From DATAES01 sp963802415 (GTDB lineage: Bacteria; Actinomycetota; Acidimicrobiia; Acidimicrobiales; JACDCH01), in the NCBI GenBank assembly GCA_963802415.1, contig CAWDIH010000001.1, positions 1,364,001 to 1,428,000 of the forward strand: a stretch of DNA of 64,000 nt, read 5' to 3'. Made by a program: the position numbers and the translations under genes. The notes under the pieces were generated by a model. That model saw nothing but the letters and a program-made list of their open reading frames with translations. It did not search any database and was not told the DNA's origin. This document shows, in pieces, positions 35,149 to 45,450 of this stretch; position 1 is the stretch's first letter; each line of letters starts with the position of its first letter.

Positions 35149-35357
35149 GTCGTGCGCCAGTAGCAACGGCAGTCACGTCCGTGGTCTGGGCGAAGCATCC
35201 GGCCCGGAGCCGTTCCGGTCGGCAGCGGTCGTCGTTTAGACGCCGGGTTGTACTGCGCCGCCAGCCCAGAACAGACCGCGCACCGATCGGCGCTTCGGCG
35301 CGGGCAGCAACGGACGGAGTGGTTGACGCCAGAACGCCGAGGAAGGTCGCGGCCGTG

Positions 35358-38081
35358 CTACGACTCGCGGGGTTCGGGCGCTTCGGAGTCGATCTGATAG
35401 TGGGCGATTGCCTTCTCGACGTCGTCGGATGTGACCTCGCCGTTCTCTGCAAGCCCAGCGAGGGCCGCGACGGCAATGTGGCCGGCATCGGTCTCGAAGA
35501 AGCGGCGGAGCGCGTCGCGCGTGTCACTTCGGCCAAAGCCGTCGGTACCTAGGGTGAGGAACCGCCGATCGTCGGGGATCCACTTCGCGATCTGGTCCGG
35601 TACCGCCTTCATGTAATCAGTGACGGCGACAATCGGACCCTTCGTCGACACAAGCCTCGTCGTCACGTACGGCGTTTGAAGCTTGTCGCCAGGATGCAGC
35701 CGGTTCCAGCGTTCGGCCGACATCGCGTCCTCCCGCAGCTTCTTGTACGACGTCACCGACCACAGTTCGGCGCCCACGTCGAAGTGCTCCGCGAGATCGG
35801 CTTGCGCCTGGCGGGCGGCGCCTTGCGCGGACCCGGAGAACAAGATCGTCGCCTGCCGCTTCGGCCCCTTTGGCGCGTCCGCCCACTTGTACAGGCCGCG
35901 GACGATCTGGTCGTCGATGTCCTTGGCGTCGGGCTTCGGCGGCTGCACGTAGTTCTCGTTGTAGAGCGTGAGGTAGTAGAAGACTGCGTTGCCCGGCGAC
36001 AGCGCGTTGGGGCCGTACATGCGGTCGATCCCGTGCCGAATGATCGCTGCCATCTCGTACGCGAACGCCGGGTCGTACGCCTCACATGACGGCACGACCG
36101 AAGCGAGCAAATGGCTGTGACCGTCCTGGTGCTGCAGTCCCTCTCCGAGCAGCGTCGTGCGTCCAGCCGTCGCCCCGAGGAGGAAGCCGCGGGTGCGACT
36201 GTCGGCTGCGGCCCACAGCAGATCGCCGACGCGCTGGAATCCGAACATCGAATAGAAGATGAAGAAGGGCACCATCGGCACACCACGTGTGGCGTAGGCC
36301 GTACCGGCGGCGGTGAAGCTCGCCGCGGAACCCGCTTCGGTGATCCCTTCCTCGAGGATCTGTCCGTCCTTCGACTCCGCGTACGACAGCAGCAACTGCG
36401 CGTCGACGGGGTCGTATTTCTGTCCTTGCGACGCGTAGATCTTGAACTCACGGAATAGTGCGTCCATGCCGAACGTGCGCGCTTCATCCGGGATGATCGG
36501 CACTACCCGCGGGCCGAACTTCCTGTCGCGGGCAAGGTTTCGCAACAGACACGTGTGAACGCCATCGTCGTCGAGACTGCTTGCTTGCCCGACCCATTGT
36601 CGAACTCGGAGAACACATCGGCCTTGGGCAGTTCGAGGGTGCGCTTGATGGTGACGACCCGGCGAGGGACGGCACCGTCCAGTGCTTTGCGGCGGTCCAT
36701 CATGTAGCGATATTCGTCCGAGTCTTCCGGCGGCCGGTAGTACGGAGGCTCCTTCCCCGGCGCGAGTGATTCCTCGGGAATCTGGTCGTGTAAGTAGAGC
36801 CGCTCGCGCAAGGCCATCAGCTGGTCATTGGTCATCTTCTTGATTTGATGCGTCGCATTGCGACCCTCGACCTCAGAGCCGAGCGTCCAACCTTTGACGG
36901 TCTTGGCGAGGATGACCGTCGGCGCGCCTTCTTGTTCGGTAGCTGCCTTGTATGCCGCATACAGCTTCCGGTAGTCGTGACCGCCTCGCGGCAGCCAGCG
37001 CAGGTCTTCGTCGGACAGATGCTCGACGAGCTTGCGCAAACGTGGGTCTGGTCCGAAGAAGTGTTCACGGATGTATGCACCGGACTCGACCGCGTACCGC
37101 TGGAACTCGCCGTCGACCGTGCTGTTCATCTTGTGGAGCAACACACCGTCGACGTCGCGCGATGAGCAGCTCGTCCCACTTCGCACCCCACACGACCTTG
37201 ATGACGTTCCAGCCCGCACCTCTGAACATCGCCTCGAGCTCTTGGATGATCTTGCCGTTGCCACGCACGGGACCGTCGAGGCGTTGCAGGTTGCAGTTCA
37301 CGACCCAGATGAGATTGTCGAGCTGTTCACGAGCACCTAGCGAGATCGATCCCAAGGTTTCCGGCTCGTCGCACTCGCCATCGCCGAGGAAGCACCACAC
37401 CTTCGAGCCCGATGTGTCATCGATGCGCCGGTTGTGGAGGTACTTGTTGAACCGCGCTTGGTAGATCGAGTTGATCGGACCGAGCCCCATCGACACCGTG
37501 GGGAACTCCCAGAAGTCGGGCATGAGGCGCGGGTGCGGATACGACGACAGTCCGTTGCCGCCGATCTCGCGGCGGAAGTTGTCGAGCTGTTCCTCTGTCA
37601 GCCGTCCTTCGAGAAACGCACGCGCATAGATCCCCGGTGTCGCGTGGCCCTGGATGTACAAGTGGTCGCCGGCGAGCCCATCGTCCTTCCCGCGGAAGAA
37701 CCAGTTGAACCCGACCTCGTAGAGCGAGGCCGACGAGGCATAGGTCGAGAGGTGGCCGCCGATGCCCTCGGCATGTTTGTTGGCCTTCACCACCATCACC
37801 GCTGCGTTCCAACGGATGTAGGCGCGGATCCGGCGCTCGATGTACTCGTCGCCTGGGAACCATGGCTCTTGTTCGGGCGGGATGGTGTTGACGTACGGCG
37901 TGCTGACCGTGGCGGGATGGCCGACCTGCAGCTCGCGCGCTCGCTCGAGGAGCTTCGACATCAGGAACCGAGCACGGGTCTTCCCTTGTGACTCGACGAT
38001 CGCCGTCAACGAGTCGAGCCACTCCTGCGTCTCCTCCGGATCGACGTCCGGAAGCTGATGGACGAACCCGTCGATGATCAT
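35358..38081 (-). CDS. aceE: Pyruvate dehydrogenase E1 component, homodimeric type (two frameshifts)
   Basis: Exactly 908 codons between ATG 38081 and the stop, the normal AceE length, but residues in about 37165-36540 are out of frame because of two compensating indels. The ThDP site reads GDGECDEPETLGSI and VNCNLQRLDGPVRG; the C-terminal part has EGITEAGSAASFTAAGTAYA and LTLGTDGFGRSDTRDALRRFF. The enzyme decarboxylates pyruvate and passes the acetyl group to lipoyl-E2 in the cytoplasm. E2 and E3 are not adjacent. A longer frame toward 39065 is an antisense shadow of hyuA. Confidence 0.87.
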
Positions 38082-38123
38082 GGGTTCATTCTCTCGCCCG
38101 CGATGCGGTAATGCTCTCCCTCC

Positions 38124-38585
38124 GTGCGAATCGTGTACACCGACGGCGCCTGCAGCGGGAACCCCGGGCCCGGGGGATGGGCGTGGGCCGTGCCCGACGG
38201 GCCGTATGCCAGCGGGGCCGACCCGCACACGACCAACCAGCGCATGGAGATCACCGCCGTCCTGGAGGCGGTCACCACGTTGAGTGTCTCGCCGGGCCCG
38301 ATCGAGGTCGTGAGTGACTCTACGTATGTCGTGAACTGCTTCCGTGACAAGTGGTACGTGAAGTGGCAGAAGCGCGGGTGGGTCAACAGCCAACGCAAGC
38401 CTGTCGCCAACCGCGATCTGTGGGAGCCTCTCGTCGAGCTCGTGGTGGGGCGCGGGGACGTCACGTTTCGCTGGGTCAAGGGTCACGGTGACGACGCGAT
38501 GAACGACCTCGTCGACCGACTCGCAGTGGAAGCCTCGCTGACGCAGACGGGCCGCACCGGCGACCTCCGCTCTGACGCACGGTAG
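38124..38585 (+). CDS. rnhA: Ribonuclease H (type I)
   Basis: A 153-aa RNase HI. The four metal-binding acids are D7 (YTDGACSGNPGPGG), E42 (NQRMEITAV), D65 (VVSDSTYVV) and D131, with H121 in the flexible loop (KGHGDD). It removes the RNA strand of RNA-DNA hybrids, such as Okazaki primers and R-loops. It is divergent from aceE, with 42 nt between starts, and starts with GTG. The end is followed in 9 nt by hyuA, but hyuA seems to have its own promoter. Confidence 0.92.
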   Translation: MRIVYTDGACSGNPGPGGWAWAVPDGPYASGADPHTTNQRMEITAVLEAVTTLSVSPGPIEVVSDSTYVVNCFRDKWYVKWQKRGWVNSQRKPVANRDLWEPLVELVVGRGDVTFRWVKGHGDDAMNDLVDRLAVEASLTQTGRTGDLRSDAR

Positions 38586-38588
38586 GTT
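38583..38588 (+). promoter_or_regulatory. -10 element (TAGGTT) for leaderless hyuA mRNA
   Basis: TAGGTT overlaps the end of rnhA and is followed by 6 nt and the GTG at 38595. Confidence 0.5.
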
Positions 38589-38594
38589 CCGCGC

Positions 38595-40388
38595 GTGAGG
38601 GTCGGTGTCGACACGGGAGGAACCTTCACCGACGCAGTCGACGAGGACGGACGCATAGTGAAGGTGCTCGCGACGCCGGCCGATCCTGCTGTCGCGGTTC
38701 GACAAGCTGTCGATGCACTTGGCGATCGCGGGCGGTCGATGAAGCCGGCAGTGCTGGCCCACGGGACGACCGTGGCCACGAACGCGTTGCTCGAGCGAAA
38801 GGGCGCGACGGTTGCGCTCGTCACGAACGAAGGCTTTGCCGATGTCATCGAGATCGCGCGCCAGGACCGTCCTTCGCTGTACGACCCGTTCGCCGATCGT
38901 CCGCGGCCGCTCGTCGAACGCCGCCACCGCTTCGAGGTCCGTGGCCGCCTGGGGCCGGACGGTGACGAGATCGAGCCCGTCGATCTCACGGGATTGGTGC
39001 CGCTGCCCGACGAGGTCGAAGTGGTCGCCGTCTGCCTGCTGCACAGCGATCTCTCCGCCGAGCACGAGGCGACAGTTGGAACGGCTCTGGCCGCCGCGGG
39101 GTACGACGTCACTGCGTCGAGCGATGTGTCACCTGAGTTCCGCGAGTACGAGCGAACGTTGACGACCGTCGTCAACGCGTATCTGCGCCGCCCGTGTCGC
39201 GACTACCTGTCGCGCCTTTCCGGTCTCGCCGACGCTGTGTTCGTGCTCACCTCGGCAGGCGGGCTCGTACCGATCGCCGATGCGGCCGACGTTCCTGCAG
39301 CCTTGTTGTTGTCCGGTCCCGCCGGTGGCGTGCTCGCCGGGGCGGCCGCGGCGCGGGCGGACGGGTTTGCTGACGCGATCACGTTCGACATGGGTGGCAC
39401 GTCGACGGACGTCTGTCTCGTGCGGGGCGCGGTGCCGGAGCCTGCGCCCGGCCGGCTCGTCGCGGGCTTTCCGATCCGGCTGCCGTCGCTCGACGTCCAG
39501 ACCATCGGCGCGGGTGGAGGCTCGATCGCACGCATCGACCCAGGCGGAGCGCTCGCAGTCGGCCCCGAGAGCGCGGGCGCGGTGCCTGGCCCCGCTTGCT
39601 ACGGACGGGGCGGCGACGTACCGACCGTTACCGACGCCGACCTCGTACTCGGGCGCATCCCCGCGGATCATCCCTTTCCCGGGCTCGGTGTTCTGAACGT
39701 CGATGCCTCGGCGTCCGCCCTCGCCCGCGGCGGTGTCGATCCTGAAGGCGTCGTTGCCGTGGTCAACGCCGCCATGGAGCAGGCCGTTCGCAGCGTGACC
39801 GTCGCTCGAGGTGTCGACCCGCGTACGTGTGCGCTCGTCGCGTTCGGCGGCGCCGGCCCGTTGCATGCCTGCGCGCTCGCTGACGCGCTCGGCGTCACAA
39901 CTGTCATCGTCCCGGCCCGCGCCGGTGTGCTGTCTGCTGTAGGACTCCTCGGCGCGCCCTTGCAGCGTGAACTGGTGCGCTCGTGGCCGGCGCCGGCGGC
40001 GTCCGACGGCATCGAACTCGCGTTGGAAGCTCTCGCGGCTGAAGTACGCGACCTGGTTGGTCCCGAAGCTGCGTCGTCCACGTTCGTCGATGTTCGCTAC
40101 GCCGGACAGAGTCATGAGCTCACGGTGGCGTGTGTCGACGACTTCCATGACGAGCACGGGCGTCGCAACGGGTATGCGCATCGGGACGCGCCGGTCGAAG
40201 TTGTCGCGCTTCGAGCGCGAGCTCGCATCGACTCGCCCATGTCGGTCGACTCCCTGGGGCCGCCACCCTTTACGCGCAGGCCTGTGGAGGGCCCGGCGGT
40301 CATCGCGGAACCGGACTGCACGATCTGGGTGGCGCCGGGCTGGGCGGCACGCGTCGGCTCGGCCGGCTCTTTTGTGATCGAACGATGA
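38595..40388 (+). CDS. hyuA: Hydantoinase/oxoprolinase family protein, subunit A
   Basis: A 597-aa HyuA-type ATPase of the actin-like superfamily: MRVGVDTGGTFTDAV at the start (phosphate-1), HGTTVATNALLERKG at about 56-70, and DMGGTSTDVCLV (phosphate-2) near 265-276. Together with subunit B it uses ATP to open cyclic amides such as hydantoins or 5-oxoproline, or carboxylates ketones like acetone in related enzymes. The two genes overlap by four bases (ATGA). The substrate is unknown. No transporter lies next to it. Confidence 0.85.
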   Translation: MRVGVDTGGTFTDAVDEDGRIVKVLATPADPAVAVRQAVDALGDRGRSMKPAVLAHGTTVATNALLERKGATVALVTNEGFADVIEIARQDRPSLYDPFADRPRPLVERRHRFEVRGRLGPDGDEIEPVDLTGLVPLPDEVEVVAVCLLHSDLSAEHEATVGTALAAAGYDVTASSDVSPEFREYERTLTTVVNAYLRRPCRDYLSRLSGLADAVFVLTSAGGLVPIADAADVPAALLLSGPAGGVLAGAAAARADGFADAITFDMGGTSTDVCLVRGAVPEPAPGRLVAGFPIRLPSLDVQTIGAGGGSIARIDPGGALAVGPESAGAVPGPACYGRGGDVPTVTDADLVLGRIPADHPFPGLGVLNVDASASALARGGVDPEGVVAVVNAAMEQAVRSVTVARGVDPRTCALVAFGGAGPLHACALADALGVTTVIVPARAGVLSAVGLLGAPLQRELVRSWPAPAASDGIELALEALAAEVRDLVGPEAASSTFVDVRYAGQSHELTVACVDDFHDEHGRRNGYAHRDAPVEVVALRARARIDSPMSVDSLGPPPFTRRPVEGPAVIAEPDCTIWVAPGWAARVGSAGSFVIER

Positions 40389-42484
40389 CGGCGCTCGATC
40401 CCGCCGCGCTTCAGGTGCTCGTGTACCGCCTCGAGGGCGTCGCCGACGAGATGGGCGCAGTACTCCGGCGCGCTGCGTTCAGTCCGAACATCAAGGAACG
40501 GGCGGACTGCTCCGCCGCATTGTTCACTGCGGATGGAGAGTTGCTCGTCCAAGCGGAGCACATTCCTGTTCACCTCGGCTCGATGCCAGCATCGGTGAGC
40601 GCTGCCATCGACCGGTTCGGCGACGGGATCTCACCTGGACAGCAGGTGATCCTCAACGATCCGTTCGCCGGCGGAACCCACCTCAACGACATCACGTTGG
40701 TCGCGCCGGTCCATGTCGATGGGCATCTCGCTGGTTGGGTGGCCAACCGTGCTCATCACGCCGATGTCGGAGGTGCCGCGCCGGGTTCGATCCCGGCAGA
40801 CGCTACCGAGATCCAGCAGGAGGGACTACGGCTCCCGCCCATGCTGCTCACCGATGAAGTCCGCACGATCCTCTTCGCCAACTCGCGCACGCCCGTCGAG
40901 CGCGCCGGGGATCTCGACGCCCAGGTCGGCGCAAACGCCGTCGGGTCCCTGCGTCTGGCGTCGATCATCGCGGCTGACGCGCCATGCGCCGAGGTACTCG
41001 AGTACGCCGAACGGCGCATGCGCGCGGCCCTCCGCGACATGCCCGACGGTACGTGGACGGCTAGCGACGTACTCGACTCGACTGGCCCGGAACAGCCGCC
41101 GGCGAGGATCGAGGTGCGCGTGACGATCGACGGCGACGACATCACGTTCGACTTCACCGGCACGGACCCTCAACGGCGGGGCAACGTCAACGCGGTCGGC
41201 GCCGTGACGACATCAGCGGTGTCGTTCGCGTTGCGATCAGTGACGGATCCCACCATTCCTGCGAGTGGTGGGGCGCTGCGCCCGCTGCACGTCGTGGCGC
41301 CGCCGGGCACGATTGTCGCCGCGCAACCTCCCGTCGCCGTCGGCGCCGGCAACGTCGAGGTGAGCCAGCGCGTCGCGGACGTGTGTCTACGCGCGCTTGC
41401 GCGGGCAGCGCCCCATCGGGTCGGGGCCGCATCCCAGGGGACGATGAACAACGTCCTCATCGGCGGCGCCAGCGGGAACTGGGTGTACTACGAGACAGTC
41501 GGCGGTGGTCAAGGCGGCCGCCCCGGGCGGTCTGGAATGTCGGGCGTCCACACCGCGATGACCAATACAAGGAACACGCCCATCGAGGCGTTGGAGCGTG
41601 CGTATCCGATGCGGGTGTTGCGCTATCGGTTGCGTCGCGGCAGTGGCGGCGCTGGCGTCGCGTCGGGTGGCGAGGGCATCGAGCGTGACCTTCAAATGCT
41701 CGAGGACGTAACGGTGTCGCTGATCACCGAACGGCGTGTGTCGCAGCCATGGGGGCTGGCGGGCGGCGAGCCAGGTGCTGTTGGCGAGAACTGGCTGTTG
41801 CCGGGTAGTGACGAGTCGCGAGCGACGCGTCTGCCGGACAAGTGCACGATCCGGATGGCGGCGGGCGATGAGCTGCGGATGCTGACACCGGGCGGCGGTG
41901 GATGGGGTCGTCCGCCAGGGCCTGTGAGCGGACTTACGGTGTTCGGTGAGGTCGATGGTGCGACGGTTCGCATCGTCGACTACGACCCGTCGTGGCCGGA
42001 GCGGTTCGAGGTCGAGCGGGCTCGAATCGCGAACACGTTGGGGCCGGTTGCTCGTCGGATCGAGCACGTGGGTTCCACGTCGGTGCCGGGGCTGGCGGCG
42101 AAGCCTGTGGTCGACATCATGGTCACGATCGACGATCCCGATGACGATGCTGCGTTCGTTCCCACGCTGACGGCTGCGGGTTACGTGTTGCGGGTGATCG
42201 AGTCCGAACATCGACTGTTCCGCACACCGGCGCGTGATGTGCACGTGCACCTGTGGCGGGCGGACAGCGAGGAGGAACGCCGACTGCTGCTCTTCCGTGA
42301 TTGGCTGCGCCATGACGAGGACGACCGCGCTCGGTACGAGTCACTCAAGCGCGAGCTCGCATCCCGTCAATGGGAGTCGAGCAACGACTACGCCGAAGCG
42401 AAGTCCGATGTCTTCGCCGACATCATGGAGAGGGCCGAAGCCGGTGGAACAGGCGACAGTACGGAACGTCGTTCGAACTCATGA
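40385..42484 (+). CDS. Hydantoinase subunit B fused to GrpB/UPF0157 domain
   Basis: A 699-aa fusion. Residues 1 to about 510 are HyuB: LILNDPFAGGTHLNDI-like region, GNVEVSQRVADV and the end TPGGGGWGRP. From about 520 the protein continues without a stop into a GrpB/UPF0157 domain: IVDYDPSWPERF, RIEHVGSTSVPGLAAKPVVDI and later RDVHVHLWR, a family related to nucleotidyltransferases. The join may be real or may come from an indel at the HyuB stop, since another frame has a TGA close by. HyuB works with the HyuA gene just upstream. Confidence 0.82.
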   Translation: MTALDPAALQVLVYRLEGVADEMGAVLRRAAFSPNIKERADCSAALFTADGELLVQAEHIPVHLGSMPASVSAAIDRFGDGISPGQQVILNDPFAGGTHLNDITLVAPVHVDGHLAGWVANRAHHADVGGAAPGSIPADATEIQQEGLRLPPMLLTDEVRTILFANSRTPVERAGDLDAQVGANAVGSLRLASIIAADAPCAEVLEYAERRMRAALRDMPDGTWTASDVLDSTGPEQPPARIEVRVTIDGDDITFDFTGTDPQRRGNVNAVGAVTTSAVSFALRSVTDPTIPASGGALRPLHVVAPPGTIVAAQPPVAVGAGNVEVSQRVADVCLRALARAAPHRVGAASQGTMNNVLIGGASGNWVYYETVGGGQGGRPGRSGMSGVHTAMTNTRNTPIEALERAYPMRVLRYRLRRGSGGAGVASGGEGIERDLQMLEDVTVSLITERRVSQPWGLAGGEPGAVGENWLLPGSDESRATRLPDKCTIRMAAGDELRMLTPGGGGWGRPPGPVSGLTVFGEVDGATVRIVDYDPSWPERFEVERARIANTLGPVARRIEHVGSTSVPGLAAKPVVDIMVTIDDPDDDAAFVPTLTAAGYVLRVIESEHRLFRTPARDVHVHLWRADSEEERRLLLFRDWLRHDEDDRARYESLKRELASRQWESSNDYAEAKSDVFADIMERAEAGGTGDSTERRSNS

Positions 42485-42793
42485 CTCCTACGTTTCAGAG
42501 TTCTAACGCGTCAACATCTGCCGACTGTGGAGCTGTCTCCTCGGTCGGCTCAAGTCGTCAGTCGCCGGAGGTGGGCCGCAGAAGCACGGAAGCCTCGCGT
42601 CCCGGTTCCGTGTGCAGGGACAAAGCATCCGCAATCGAACCTTGATGCCACTAAGCAACTGTTCCCTCAGGCTGGCTGGAAGGGTCGGACGGCGGATCGG
42701 GTCGCTGACCCATCCGGTGCGTTGAGACCTGCGGGGCCGACGCGCGGGTTGTGCGGCAGGCATGATCTACCGTGGGGGTGGCGGGAGGGCGGC
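42485..42793. other. Intergenic region before MASE1 regulator
   Basis: No supported gene. An open frame on + runs through it from 42527 into the next gene but lacks similarity to anything. The hairpin GGGTC-GCT-GACCC lies within it, and GGGAGG lies near the GTG start. Promoters are not clear. Confidence 0.4.
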
Positions 42794-44782
42794 GTGGACC
42801 GAGCGGGTGTTGACGGGCAGATGGCGGCGTGGTTGCGCGTCCGACCGTATTGGATGCAGGTATCGATCGTCGCGCTCACGTACTACGTCGCGGGTGAGAT
42901 CGGCCTTCGGCTGTCGCTCGTGGGCCACAGCGTCACTCCGTTGTGGCCGCCCACAGGCGTCGCGATCGTTGCCTTGTTGGCGCTGGGTTCCCGGACATGG
43001 CCAGCGGTCACGATTGCGGCAGTTGCGATAAACGTCCCGCTCGGCCCGACAGTTCCCGCCGCGCTGTTGATCGCGGTGGGCAACACCGTCGCACCGCTGG
43101 CCGCGGTCGCGTTGCTCAAGGCAGTTCAGTTCCGCATCGATCTCGCGCGCGTGCGGGATGCGGCTGCTCTGGTGTTACTTGGGGCCCTCGCGGCCATGGC
43201 GATCAGCGCGACGGTGGGGACGCTGGCGCTGTTGTGGTCGGGCGCGATTCCCGGACATCACTTCGCGGGGGCGTGGTCGGTGTGGTGGACCGGCGACGCG
43301 ATGGGTGTGTTGATCGTGGCCCCATTTCTTTGGTCCCTTGCGCATCACACGGAGCACCGGAAACGGCACCCTTCATGGGAGGTGATCGCGGCTGCGGGTG
43401 CCCTGTTCGTCGTATGTGGGATTGTGATGGCTGCGGATCTGCCGTTGTGGTTCGTGATCGTTCCGGTCCTGGGGGTCATCGCGTGGCGCTTCGGCCAGCG
43501 CGGTGCAGCTCGTGCGGATCTCGTGGTCTCGGTCGTCGCGACGATCGTTGCGGCACGGGAGGTCGGTGTGTTCCAGGGCATGTCGCTGGTTGAGCGCATG
43601 ATCACTCTCCAAAGCTTCAACGCGACCGTGGTGTTCACGTCGCTGCTGTTGGCCGCAGCTGTATCGCAACGCGCTTACATCGCGGCGGTGCAGCGCGACG
43701 CGGTCGAGACATTGCAGCGCAGCCTCTTGCCGGAGCGCCTGTGCGAGGTGCCGGGACTCGAGCTTGCGGCGCGGTACATCCCTGCGAACGACCAAGTAGA
43801 GCTGGGCGGTGACTGGTATGACGTCATCCCGCTTCATGACGGACGTTACGGCGTCGTGATAGGCGACGTCGCGGGTCACGGAATCCTTGCGGCCGCGATC
43901 ATGGGAAAGATTCGAACGGCGTTGCGTGCGTTCGCGAGCGACGGCAGCTCCCCGGGTAGTGCCCTTGAACGTTTGAACTCGCTCCTCGGTGACCTGCAGG
44001 AAGGCGCGACCGCGACCGTCTGGTACGGGCAGTACGATCCGAGCTCGCACCTGCTCGTGTTCACGAACGCCGGTCATGTTCCGCCGCTTGTCGTCGATGC
44101 ACACGGAGCGCAATACCTCGAAGACGTTCACGGCCCGCCTGTCGGGGCGCTCGACCGGATGCATTTCGGTGAGAGTTGTTGCGTGCTCGAGCCGGGCACG
44201 ACACTCTTCCTTTACACCGACGGCCTCGTCGAGCGGCGCAAGAGCGGGCTCGACGTCGGGCTCGCTCGGCTACGTGCCAGCGTGCCGTCGAATGAGGCCG
44301 ATCTTCAACAGACGTGTGACGCCGTCGTCCGCGCTCTCGCCGCCGGATCATCCGATGACGACATCGCGGTGCTCGCGGTGCGTGTCCGTACGGACCGACG
44401 CGACTTGCACATCGTCCGGCGCGCCACTGCTGCGAGTGTTCCCGAGACGAGACACCTCATGCAGGCGTGGCTCGCCGAGAACGGTATCGACAGCTCCGAG
44501 GCATTTGACGTCCTCCTCGCCACGACTGAAGCGTGCGGAAACGTCGTGACGCACGCCTACGGCCTCATACCCGGGCCCATGGAGGTGACCGGGTGCTTGA
44601 CACCGTCCCATGTTCATATCGTCGTCTCCGACGACGGAGTGTGGCGCAGTGAATCAAGGGCTCAGGGTGGTGGGCGCGGGTTGTCGATCATGCGTTCCTT
44701 CATGGACCACGTCGAGATTGTCACGACTCCACGAACCGAGATACGCATGGAACGCCGAGTCAACGGAGCGCGTCATGAATGA
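42794..44782 (+). CDS. MASE1 sensor with SpoIIE phosphatase and HATPase (anti-sigma) domains
   Basis: About 662 residues. The N-terminal MASE1 membrane sensor has about eight helices (residues about 10-310; WPPTGVAIVALLAL is typical). A PP2C/SpoIIE phosphatase follows with ELGGDWYDVIPL and GVVIGDVAGHG, the metal-binding Asp residues. The C-terminus is an RsbW-type HATPase: TTEACGNVVTHAYG (N box) and SDDGVWR then GGGRGLSIMRSFMDHV. One protein can thus dephosphorylate and phosphorylate a STAS partner. GTG 42794 is chosen with GGGAGGG before it. The next gene, the STAS protein, overlaps it by 8 bp. Confidence 0.82.
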   Translation: MDRAGVDGQMAAWLRVRPYWMQVSIVALTYYVAGEIGLRLSLVGHSVTPLWPPTGVAIVALLALGSRTWPAVTIAAVAINVPLGPTVPAALLIAVGNTVAPLAAVALLKAVQFRIDLARVRDAAALVLLGALAAMAISATVGTLALLWSGAIPGHHFAGAWSVWWTGDAMGVLIVAPFLWSLAHHTEHRKRHPSWEVIAAAGALFVVCGIVMAADLPLWFVIVPVLGVIAWRFGQRGAARADLVVSVVATIVAAREVGVFQGMSLVERMITLQSFNATVVFTSLLLAAAVSQRAYIAAVQRDAVETLQRSLLPERLCEVPGLELAARYIPANDQVELGGDWYDVIPLHDGRYGVVIGDVAGHGILAAAIMGKIRTALRAFASDGSSPGSALERLNSLLGDLQEGATATVWYGQYDPSSHLLVFTNAGHVPPLVVDAHGAQYLEDVHGPPVGALDRMHFGESCCVLEPGTTLFLYTDGLVERRKSGLDVGLARLRASVPSNEADLQQTCDAVVRALAAGSSDDDIAVLAVRVRTDRRDLHIVRRATAASVPETRHLMQAWLAENGIDSSEAFDVLLATTEACGNVVTHAYGLIPGPMEVTGCLTPSHVHIVVSDDGVWRSESRAQGGGRGLSIMRSFMDHVEIVTTPRTEIRMERRVNGARHE

Positions 44783-45150
44783 CCTCGCCCGCATTCGATT
44801 CGACCGCGACGAGAAGTTCCTCACAGCCACGATCGCCGGCGAGATCGACATCTCGAACACCAGCGAACTTCGAAGGTCGATCGATGCGCAGCTGCAACTG
44901 GCGGACACAACGACGGTGATCATCGATCTCGAGCGCGACGACCTTCGTCGATTCAACCGGCGTCGGGTTGCTCTTCGACATGGCGAGTCGGCTTCGCACG
45001 ACCCGTAGAACGCTTTACCTCGTAATCCCCGCCGACGCGCCGATCCGCCGCATCGCGACGCTCACCCGCCTCAACGAGGAGGTCACAGTTCTGCCGAAGC
45101 TCAGCGACGCGACAGCGCCTCACGAAGCCCCCCAGCCCGAGCCAATCTGA
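44775..45150 (+). CDS. STAS-domain anti-sigma factor antagonist (one frameshift)
   Basis: About 125 residues, with a break near 44938. The frames join as ATIAGEIDISNTSEL and then FVDSTGVGLLFDMASRL, where the Ser after Asp is the phosphorylation site of RsbV/SpoIIAA-type proteins. The gene starts with ATG overlapping the end of the MASE1-SpoIIE-HATPase gene, so the two form a partner-switching pair. The sigma factor it controls is not in the window. A C-terminal Pro/Glu tail is added. Confidence 0.8.
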
Positions 45151-45450
45151 GGCGAACTGGGGGCCCGGTTCGCGTTTGTCAGCCGTGGCAGACACGAAGG
45201 ATGCATCATCGGTACCGCGGCATCGCTCTTCATCGGGAGGGGACCCATGGGCTCCCTCCGCCTCGGGGGTCCCGTGCCCTCGCCACCCTGGGGAGCGGGC
45301 CTCCGGCGCGTTCAGAGGTCCACGCCGATGGTCGCCACCCATGAGTGGCCGATACCGCCGTTGGCATTCGGGATCGCCGCGAACTGTCTCCATGTTCTGA
45401 CCGAACCAGTCAACGGGACGGTGTCGTGGCGATTTCTTCAGCTGAGCGGG
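45151..45450. other. Intergenic region between convergent genes
   Basis: About 300 bp between the STAS gene and the - strand hydrolase. No ORF has a family match, and no strong terminator hairpin was found. Confidence 0.4.

Noticed and set aside
37065..39065. Long - strand frame extending aceE upstream
   Set aside because: The part above 38081 is antisense to rnhA and hyuA; aceE homologues start at MIIDGF.
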